A stretch of DNA of 5,311 bases from an uncultured Francisella sp. (GTDB lineage: Bacteria > Pseudomonadota > Gammaproteobacteria > Burkholderiales > Neisseriaceae). The stretch spans positions 1-5,311 of the forward strand of contig CAJPTP010000091.1 of assembly GCA_905373555.1 (NCBI GenBank). Direction: 5' to 3'. This document shows, piece by piece, positions 1 to 5,311 of the stretch; position 1 is the stretch's first letter; the number at the start of each line of letters is the position of its first letter. The notes beneath the pieces are model-generated. The model was given only the letters and a program-made list of their open reading frames with translations, searched no databases and was not told the origin of the DNA. The translations under genes were made by a program, and so were the position numbers.

Positions 1-132
1 CATCCAAGCGGCTTTGAAAAGCCCGGGGCTGAAGCGGCGCCGCCGTTTTGCCTTTCTGTTTGTTTTTTGCGGGCTCGGCGAGGCGTTCAACGGCGCCGCT
101 TCAGCCCCGGGCTTTTCAAAGCCGCTTGGATG
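1..132. repeat. Perfect 42-bp inverted repeat around a 48-bp spacer
   Basis: Bases 1-42 are the exact reverse complement of 91-132. Pairing stops at 43/90, so the inner boundary is sharp; the outer boundary is unknown because the left arm starts at the window edge. The right arm encodes the end of the DUF4350-type protein (IQAALKSPGLKRR on the minus strand), and the left arm encodes the same peptide on the plus strand. The stop codon (87-89) lies in the spacer. The spacer is T-rich on the plus strand (46-69). A transcript of the operon would form a 42-bp stem. It could be a genuine inverted duplication, a dispersed repeat or a fold-back assembly or amplification artefact; the sequence alone cannot decide. 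Confidence 0.95.
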
Positions 133-2561
133 CGGCAGTGGGCGGCCATCATCCGCGTCCACGTTTTTTCGTCGATCCTTGCGGGCGGCTTGGCCAGCCA
201 CAGGGCCAAATCCCCGGCTTCGGCGCCGACGGCCCGGGCCAAGGCGCGGGTTTGCTCGTCGCGCAGCTTGGGGTCGAGCCGCTCCGCCTCGTCGTTTTGC
301 GCCGCATCCAACAGCGGCCTCAAGCCCTCGAAGCGATCGGCCTTCCGGCGCAGGTCGGCCAAAAGCCGGTCTCTGACCTTGGCGCAGTGCGCCCGCCCAA
401 AGGCTCGGAAGCGCCGCCCGCCCGCCGAAGCCAAGGCGAAGCGGCCCATGGCGTGGTAGTAGGCCCGGGCGTCGAGCTCGTCGAAGGCGTCGTCGGCCGC
501 CGCGGCGCCCAGCCGCGGCGTCGCGCGCCAAGCCGCGAGCAGCAGCAACATGGCGAAAGCGGCGAACAAAACGGGGCGGCGCCGGATCGCGTCGAGCCAG
601 GTGTCCGGAGCGGGCGGCGCGTCCGGCTGGATGGCGCGCAGCAGGATGTAATCCTTTTTGCCTTGCGTGAGGGCGTCGAAGAACAGCGCGTTGTCGAAGG
701 CCGCGGCGTCGGCCCCGCGAACGGTGTGCCTGTGGCGCGGGGCGATGAAGGATTGGCCCGCGACCACGATCACGCGCCCTCGGCCCTCGGGAAACTCGAC
801 GGCGATCGGCCCCAGGGCGTTGCGGGCCAGAATCCGGCGGCCCTTGCGCACGACGCCCGCCCATTTTTCGGGCAGCGCGGGCGGCAGATCCCCCGTAAGC
901 CCCGCTTCGCCTTTGACGGCGCGCGCGTACGCTTGGCGGGCCTCCCGGGCCGCCTCGCTTGGCGCCTCGGCGTCGGTGAGCCGCAGCGTCATGGGCGGCA
1001 GGTAGGGCCGGCCGAGCAAAACGTCGCACTCGATTCCGTCGATTTGCGTCGCGCCCAAGGCGGCGGCGCAATAGTCCAAGAAGTAGTCGGAGCTCAAGTC
1101 CGTTTGGCGCTCGTGATTGTCGCCGATCAGCGCGTCGTCCGTCCCGGGCCGCGGGCCGCCTTGCTCGGGGCTCAAGGCCAACTGCGCGAAATAGGGGGCG
1201 GCAAGGCGCGCGTTGCGGCGCATCTCCGCCTCGCAGCGCCTGCGGTTTTGCGGATTGGCCCAAGCCGTTTGCGCCATGGCCGCGCCCAGCGCGTCGAAAA
1301 ACAGATAGCCGCTGAGCCTGCGGCTTGATCCTTTGAGCCAGCGCCGGCCCGGTTCGTCGCTCTCTATGCCAAGGTTCGCGGCGCCCCGGTTTTCGGGGTT
1401 GAGCTTGGCCATGCGCCGCATGTATTGCGCGTTGAGGCGCAGCTCCCTCAAAGCCGCAGGCAAGGCGGCTTGGGCGTGCTCGGGCCGCGGCAGGAAAATC
1501 TCGGGCGCCGCGCCGAAGGTTTGCGCCAGCCAATCGCGCTTGGGGTCGACGAGCTTGCGCTCGCCTTGGCCGCCCAAGCGGCCATGGAAATCGTAGTCGC
1601 GGTCGTTCGTTTGCGATTCGAACTCGTCTTCGGCATCCTCCTCCGCCTCGGCCCGCTCCGCCTCCTCGCTCTTGGCTTTGCCCGCGTTTTGGCCTTGGGC
1701 TTTGTTGTCGGTTTCGCCCGCGGTTTGGCCCGAGGCGCCGTTTGCCGGGCTTGCCGCCGCTTTCGCTTGTTCCCCCGCCGCGGTTGCGTTTCCCGTTTCG
1801 CCGCCCGCGATCGATGCGCCGGGCTTCCCCTCGCCGCCGCCCGCGCCCGCGCCCGCGGCAGCGCCCGCGCGCCGCATGCCCGCGTCCACCGTCTTGACCC
1901 ATCGGCGCATGCTGTCGCGCGCCAAGAACCCTTGGTCGTCCAACAGGAAAATCGCGTCGTTGCCCTTGGCGACCCAAGCCGACAGAATGCGCCACGATTC
2001 GTCCAGCTTGCCGTTCGCGGGCGATCCGAAAAAGACGTTGGGCTTGCGCAGGTCGCCCCCGTCGGCCGGATCGTCGCCGTAGCTTGGGGTCGAAAACACG
2101 ATGATCGTCCCTTGGGGCTCCCTGCCCGGGGCCGTGAGGCGCGCGCGTTTGTTGTCGAAGCCGTTTTCCTTGGCCGCCATCTCCCGAAAATCCCGGTAGC
2201 GGCGCACCTTGGCGTCCGGGTTGAGGTCTTGAAGCAGCGCGGCCGCCGAGGTCATCGCCTCGGGCTCGGGCGGCCCGTCCCAGGCGTCTTGCCACAGGTT
2301 GGGGGAGATCATGCCCTCAACCCATTCGATGCGGTCGACTTTCCCCCTTTGCGCAAGCCAGTAGCCGCCCGCCGCGAGGCAAAAAAGCAGCGCCAAAGCC
2401 CCGGCCAAGATCGCCTTGCCCGAGATTTTGCGCTTGGGGGATCGGCCCGATTCGGGAGGCGCCGGCGGGGCGGATCCCGTCAAGCGCGTTGCGTCGGGCG
2501 CTTCGATCCGCGTTTCGCGCATCGGATCGGGGGCGGCGCGGGGCGCGGGGTTCTCGCTCAT
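87..2561 (-). CDS. DUF4350-type membrane-anchored protein, unusually long
   Basis: Predicted membrane protein of 824 residues with two TM segments (48-70 and 661-683), placing most of the protein outside the cytoplasm. After TM1, GTIIVFSTPSYGDD (151-164) and SWRILSAWVAKGNDAIFLLDD (from 189) look like the strand, helix and strand of a DUF4350 fold. GRGRVIVVAG followed by FDNALFFDAL (594-631) looks like its closing part. After TM2, a basic cytoplasmic domain begins with YYHAMGRFALASAGG (701-715), resembling the HxxAxGRF segment I recall after the last TM in this family. Between these lie a Gly/Ala-rich stretch (about 232-294), an acidic, probably coiled-coil stretch (295-320) and an unrecognised section (about 330-590), making it about twice the 370-420 residues I expect. 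The ATG overlaps the preceding stop as ATGA and has a strong ribosome binding site. The last 14 codons lie in a perfect inverted repeat. The family is thought to work with MoxR/DUF58/DUF4129 proteins; no reaction is known. DUF4350 assignment is from pattern and context. Confidence 0.78.
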   Translation of the reverse strand: MSENPAPRAAPDPMRETRIEAPDATRLTGSAPPAPPESGRSPKRKISGKAILAGALALLFCLAAGGYWLAQRGKVDRIEWVEGMISPNLWQDAWDGPPEPEAMTSAAALLQDLNPDAKVRRYRDFREMAAKENGFDNKRARLTAPGREPQGTIIVFSTPSYGDDPADGGDLRKPNVFFGSPANGKLDESWRILSAWVAKGNDAIFLLDDQGFLARDSMRRWVKTVDAGMRRAGAAAGAGAGGGEGKPGASIAGGETGNATAAGEQAKAAASPANGASGQTAGETDNKAQGQNAGKAKSEEAERAEAEEDAEDEFESQTNDRDYDFHGRLGGQGERKLVDPKRDWLAQTFGAAPEIFLPRPEHAQAALPAALRELRLNAQYMRRMAKLNPENRGAANLGIESDEPGRRWLKGSSRRLSGYLFFDALGAAMAQTAWANPQNRRRCEAEMRRNARLAAPYFAQLALSPEQGGPRPGTDDALIGDNHERQTDLSSDYFLDYCAAALGATQIDGIECDVLLGRPYLPPMTLRLTDAEAPSEAAREARQAYARAVKGEAGLTGDLPPALPEKWAGVVRKGRRILARNALGPIAVEFPEGRGRVIVVAGQSFIAPRHRHTVRGADAAAFDNALFFDALTQGKKDYILLRAIQPDAPPAPDTWLDAIRRRPVLFAAFAMLLLLAAWRATPRLGAAAADDAFDELDARAYYHAMGRFALASAGGRRFRAFGRAHCAKVRDRLLADLRRKADRFEGLRPLLDAAQNDEAERLDPKLRDEQTRALARAVGAEAGDLALWLAKPPARIDEKTWTRMMAAHCRIQAALKSPGLKRRR

Positions 2562-5065
2562 GGCCTCGTCCCTCCCTTCGTCGCCGATTCCCCCCCGCTT
2601 GCCGCGCGGCTCCTTCGATCCCGAGCGCCGCGCAGCCGCGAGAGCGCGCCCAACCGGCCGCGGGGCCGGGCCCGCTCGCTTTGCTCGGCGGCGTCGAAGG
2701 AGCGCGAGCGGGCCGAGGGCGCCCCGATCGCGCGCTCGTAGGCCAAAATCATGGCGTTGAGCCTTTCGATTGGGATGACCTCATGGGCGTAGGCGCAGTC
2801 GATCCACACGGAAAAAGCGCTTTGCGCCGCGCGGTGGGTTTCGGGCGCGAGGCGCCCGCACAGATCCAAAATTTCGTTTTCGGTCATGCCGGCGCCCAAC
2901 GGCAAACGATGAAGGTGGATCAGTTTCGAAAGGCAGGCCCGAAAGACCAGGCTCACGGCCGCGCGCGCGGACGCGGGGAACAGCTCCCGCGCGGCCGCCC
3001 CGACGTCCTTGGGCAGGGATTCGGGCCGCACGTCCAAGTCGAACAGGGTCTCGGGCGGCTTTTGGGCTTTTTGCGCATCCTTGGCCGCCCGCAAAATGGC
3101 TCGGGCCGAAAGATAAACCGCCAAGCACAGCAAGACGTAGCTTGCGATCGACAGCGCCGCTTTGGCGGCGTCGAACCTGGGCGCCCAGCCCCGCAAGTCG
3201 GGAAGCTTCGATCCGTCGGAATCGGCCCAAGGGGCGATTTTGACGGTCTCGAAGCGGCCGAAGGGCTCCTTGAGCAACGCCTCGCGCAGGCGCTCCGCGT
3301 CGCGCGGCTGCGCGGTTTTTCCAAAAACCGTCGCTTGGGCGGTTTGGGGGGCGCGCGGGGCGAGGTTCATCGCTTGGGCGCTCAAAGCCGCTTGGGCTTC
3401 CTTTTGATCCAACAGCTCCGCCAATCGGGCGTCCGTCAGGCCGGGGGCGCCTTGGGGATCGACCGCGAAGCCCGCCGGCCCCAAGACCTTGAGATCGTTG
3501 AGCAGCCGCATGTCCTTGAGGGCGGTTTGCCGGGCCAAAAGCCGCGCATCCTCGCGCCCTTGCAAGGACAGCGCCGCGAGCTGGCTTAGCGCCCGAACGT
3601 CGATCGTCGTTGGGCGGGCGTAATCGAAGGCGGAGCCGCACGGCGCGCCGTCCGGGGTTTTGGAGCCGAACCGAGCGAAGCGGCGCGCGGCCGCTTGGCC
3701 TTTTTCTTCCAGCGGCGTCGCGTCGCAGTCGGGCTGGAGGGACAAAGCGAACGGGTTGGGCTTGCCGTCGACGATCTTGGCCGCTTCGGGGCGGGGGCCC
3801 GCGAGCGCGGCCTCGGCGGCGTCGACGCCCTCCAAGCCGCGCTTGGCCGCCGCGAAAACGGCGTCGCCGCTCACTCGGTTCGGCTCGCTTGGGGCCGCTT
3901 GGCCGCTTGGATCGACGGCGGCGGGGTCGAGCCGCCCGGCGGCGCCCTCCGCCTGCGCCGGGCCCGCCCAAGCCCCGGAAAGGGCCGCCGCCAACGCCGC
4001 GCCCAGAAACGCCGCGCCGGAAAAGCGCGGGCCCGTCGCGCCCGGCGCGTCTGCGCCGCCCGATGCGCCCGTCGCGCCCGATGAGCCCGCCAAGTCGGAC
4101 GGTTCGCCGCCAAGCCCCGGATCGCCCGGGGCGTTCGCGCCCCGTCTTGGGCCAAGCCCGGACGCCGGGCTCGATTCGGCCCGCGCCGCCCGGCCCAAGT
4201 TGGGGCCCGCGCCATCCGATTCCGATCGCTCGGCGCCGAGCCCGGGGCCGGTTCGCCCGGATCGCTCGGTTCGCTCCGCCCCGATCGCGGCCAAGCCCCG
4301 CTCGACGTCGCTTGAAACCGACCAGGTCATCGCATGCCAAGCCAAAGACGACATGGCGCCCGCGTAAAACGGCTGCCAGGCGGCCAAGGCGACGACGAAG
4401 CACAGGGAGAACAGCCAAGCCGAAGCCGCCGCCTCGGCGCCCGAAAACATCTGGGAGTAAAACAGCTGGGCGACCGCCGCCATGCGGTCGACGGGGTTGC
4501 CGTATTGGACAAACGGCGTGAGCAAGAACCATGCGACGTAAAAGATCCCGTAGGCGAACGCCTGCTCGATGTGGACGCCGATGAAGCCCGACCAAGCGCA
4601 GTGCATGGAGCAGCCGGCCAGGCTTCGGCTCGACGCGTCGGGCAGTTGGGGGTAAAGCTCGCGCGATCGGATCATAAAGGTTTTGGCGAAGCGGGTTGGG
4701 TCGAGGCGCCGCCACGTGAGATCCCCCAACAGCCGTTTGGTCAGGCTCAGCCTCCAGCCGTTGACCAGGCAGTCCAAAAAGCCCGGGTTGCCGCCCAGCG
4801 ACACGGCGGCCATCGCCCGCGCCATCCCGGGCTCCTGCGCGGGCTTGAGCCAAAACGCGGCCAGCCAAAACAGCGACGGGTCGGCGCGCAGCAGCGCCGC
4901 GAGGGGGATCAGCGCGGGCAGGGCGAGGCCCAGCCACAACGCGGCGAAAAACAGCGGCCTTTGCGCCGCCAGGCGCAGCCCCAAGTCCAAGGCTTCCCAA
5001 GGATCGCGGTCGCGCTCGACAAAAATCGGCCGAGCCCGGTTCGATTCGCCCATGTCCCAACCCAT
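2558..5065 (-). CDS. Multi-pass inner-membrane protein with C-terminal DUF4129 domain
   Basis: Predicted inner-membrane protein of 835 residues from the ATG at 5065. Residues 21-29 read DPWEALDLG, an N-terminal motif I associate with proteobacterial DUF4129 membrane proteins. Hydrophobic segments lie near 36-59, 64-75, 171-187 and 216-234, the last followed by PFYAGA. A Gly/Ala/Pro-rich linker covers about 270-347. A second hydrophobic, signal-like segment at 350-372 ends in AQA and is followed by about 260 probably periplasmic residues with two cysteines (447, 476). A last TM (635-658) precedes LFDLDVRPESLPKDV (674-688) and the DUF4129 domain (about 697-779, with AVSLVFRACLSKL and TENEIL). 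An Arg/Ser-rich tail (780-835) follows. In known operons this family accompanies MoxR, DUF58 and DUF4350 proteins; its biochemical role is unknown. The reading frame extends to a TTG at 5128 after an in-frame stop at 5138-5140. I prefer 5065 because the extra 21 residues are Arg-rich and unlike the family start; ATG 5053 is also possible. Its TGA overlaps the next start. Confidence 0.86.
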   Translation of the reverse strand: MGWDMGESNRARPIFVERDRDPWEALDLGLRLAAQRPLFFAALWLGLALPALIPLAALLRADPSLFWLAAFWLKPAQEPGMARAMAAVSLGGNPGFLDCLVNGWRLSLTKRLLGDLTWRRLDPTRFAKTFMIRSRELYPQLPDASSRSLAGCSMHCAWSGFIGVHIEQAFAYGIFYVAWFLLTPFVQYGNPVDRMAAVAQLFYSQMFSGAEAAASAWLFSLCFVVALAAWQPFYAGAMSSLAWHAMTWSVSSDVERGLAAIGAERTERSGRTGPGLGAERSESDGAGPNLGRAARAESSPASGLGPRRGANAPGDPGLGGEPSDLAGSSGATGASGGADAPGATGPRFSGAAFLGAALAAALSGAWAGPAQAEGAAGRLDPAAVDPSGQAAPSEPNRVSGDAVFAAAKRGLEGVDAAEAALAGPRPEAAKIVDGKPNPFALSLQPDCDATPLEEKGQAAARRFARFGSKTPDGAPCGSAFDYARPTTIDVRALSQLAALSLQGREDARLLARQTALKDMRLLNDLKVLGPAGFAVDPQGAPGLTDARLAELLDQKEAQAALSAQAMNLAPRAPQTAQATVFGKTAQPRDAERLREALLKEPFGRFETVKIAPWADSDGSKLPDLRGWAPRFDAAKAALSIASYVLLCLAVYLSARAILRAAKDAQKAQKPPETLFDLDVRPESLPKDVGAAARELFPASARAAVSLVFRACLSKLIHLHRLPLGAGMTENEILDLCGRLAPETHRAAQSAFSVWIDCAYAHEVIPIERLNAMILAYERAIGAPSARSRSFDAAEQSERARPRGRLGALSRLRGARDRRSRAASGGESATKGGTRP
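2571..2578 (-). promoter_or_regulatory. Shine-Dalgarno sequence of the DUF4350-type gene
   Basis: The minus strand reads AAGGGAGG here, 9 bases before the ATG at 2561. It lies inside the last codons of the DUF4129 gene. Together with the ATGA stop/start overlap at 2558-2561, it indicates translational coupling of the two genes and fixes the downstream start. Confidence 0.8.
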
Positions 5066-5073
5066 CGTCACAC

Positions 5074-5078
5074 CCGCA
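5074..5078 (-). promoter_or_regulatory. Weak possible Shine-Dalgarno for the DUF4129 gene
   Basis: The minus strand reads GGGTG 8 bases before the ATG at 5065. This is only a partial match to the anti-Shine-Dalgarno, but it is the most plausible site near the candidate starts (GTG 5071, ATG 5065, ATG 5053). It supports 5065 only weakly. Confidence 0.3.
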
Positions 5079-5130
5079 AGGCGCCGGCGGCGCGGGCGTC
5101 CGAACAAGATCGAACGGCCCGGGCGCAAAC

Positions 5131-5204
5131 GGAAAAATCAGAGAGAAAAAACAGCGAAAGAAAAAGACAAAACACCAACAAAAGCAGAAAAGACAGACAA
5201 ACAA
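5131..5204. other. A-rich, T-poor intergenic tract upstream of the operon
   Basis: This stretch is rich in A with scattered G and C and almost no T on the plus strand, in sharp contrast to the GC-rich genes. It contains decayed-looking pieces of the 13-bp unit, such as GACAGACAAACAA at 5192-5204, so it may be the degenerate edge of the same array. It should hold the promoter and leader for the DUF4129 gene if transcription starts here, but I see no convincing -35/-10 pair on the minus strand. The next 65 bases (5066-5130) are GC-rich and contain only a small possible hairpin (5081-5093). Confidence 0.6.
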
Positions 5205-5311
5205 GAACAGACAAAATGAACAGACAAAAATAACAGACAAAATGAACAGACAAAAAGAACAGACAAAAAGAACAGACAAAAAGAACAGACAAAAAGAACA
5301 GACAAAAAGAA
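5205..5311. repeat. Tandem array of a 13-bp unit
   Basis: Consensus GAACAGACAAAAA on the plus strand. Eight full units start at 5205, 5218, 5231, 5244, 5257, 5270, 5283 and 5296, and a partial unit (GAA) reaches the window end, so the true copy number is unknown. The last five full units are identical. The first and third end in T instead of A, and the third begins with T, so the array is most degenerate at the gene-proximal end. The period is not a multiple of three, and every minus-strand frame stays open through it. An in-frame stop at 5138-5140 separates it from the DUF4129 reading frame, so it is not part of that protein. There are no unique spacers, so it is not a CRISPR array. Confidence 0.95.

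Noticed and set aside
1..132. Intrinsic terminator of the operon
   Set aside because: The stem is 42 bp with a 48-base loop, and in the operon's direction the stop is followed by an A-rich run, not a T run. The T-rich spacer would fit only a terminator for transcription from the left, with a loopless GCGGCGCCGC palindrome (34-43) as its stem, which is weak evidence.
48..2741. Long plus-strand open frames opposite the DUF4350-type gene (48-1328 and 1425-2741)
   Set aside because: They are rich in Arg, Gly, Pro and Ala, show no family motifs, and lie antisense to a gene with clear TM segments and domain motifs. High GC content removes stops in these frames.
3313..3330. 18-bp inverted repeat CGGTTTTTCCAAAAACCG inside the DUF4129 gene
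   Set aside because: It encodes TVFGKT in frame with ordinary codons, and the 2-base loop makes a poor hairpin. A single short case in 5 kb may be chance.
2489..5233. Long plus-strand open frames opposite the DUF4129 gene (2489-3589, 3610-4521, 4334-5233)
   Set aside because: Composition typical of antisense frames in GC-rich DNA, no recognisable domains, and they overlap one another and the well-supported minus-strand gene.
2781..5279. An 832-codon minus-strand frame starting in the tandem repeat and overlapping the DUF4129 gene
   Set aside because: It is a frame-shifted shadow. The start is a Phe/Cys/Leu run made by the 13-bp repeat, the rest is an Arg/Gly/Pro run, and the true frame has family motifs throughout.
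5068..5292. Small hydrophobic minus-strand open frame (Phe/Leu/Cys/Val-rich) over the tandem repeat
   Set aside because: The hydrophobic look comes from the T-rich repeat, which is open in all minus-strand frames. There is no ribosome binding site, and it ends in the leader of the next gene.
5205..5311. CRISPR array
   Set aside because: Units of 13 bp directly abut each other with no unique spacers.

Overview
The window is GC-rich (roughly two thirds G+C by eye) and holds two large genes on the minus strand, joined by a 4-base ATGA overlap. The upstream gene (about 5065 to 2558) encodes a multi-pass membrane protein with a C-terminal DUF4129 domain. The downstream gene (2561 to 87) encodes a two-TM membrane-anchored protein of the DUF4350 type. 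DUF4129 and DUF4350 partners are typical of the operons that also carry a MoxR-type AAA+ ATPase and a DUF58 (VWA-like) protein in many proteobacteria. The version seen here (N-terminal PWEALDLG motif, internal signal-like segment, LFDLDVRPESLP motif before DUF4129) resembles beta/gammaproteobacterial members as I remember them. The host is therefore tentatively a high-GC proteobacterium, perhaps a betaproteobacterium. This is inference from family architecture, not a database result.

Layout on the plus-strand scale. 1-132: a perfect 42-bp inverted repeat (1-42 and 91-132) around a 48-bp T-rich spacer; its right arm is the last 13 to 14 codons of the DUF4350 gene. 87-2561: the DUF4350-type gene. 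2571-2578: its strong Shine-Dalgarno sequence, inside the end of the upstream gene. 2558-5065: the DUF4129 gene. 5066-5130: short GC-rich leader. 5131-5204: A-rich, T-poor tract. 5205-5311: a tandem array of a 13-bp unit that runs off the window. No tRNA, rRNA, CRISPR, transposase or confident promoter was seen.

Functionally, the two proteins are expected to be co-translated and to sit together in the inner membrane. Both have a large predicted periplasmic portion and a C-terminal cytoplasmic domain that could contact the MoxR/DUF58 partners, which are not in the window. Both proteins seem longer than usual for their families because of Gly/Ala/Pro-rich or acidic linkers, and the DUF4350-type protein also has a large unrecognised middle section. 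The most unusual DNA features are the two ends: the perfect inverted duplication of a gene's 3' end, and the 13-bp tandem array upstream of the operon. Both could also mark places where an assembly broke or folded back. I found no clear evidence of a wholly new system.
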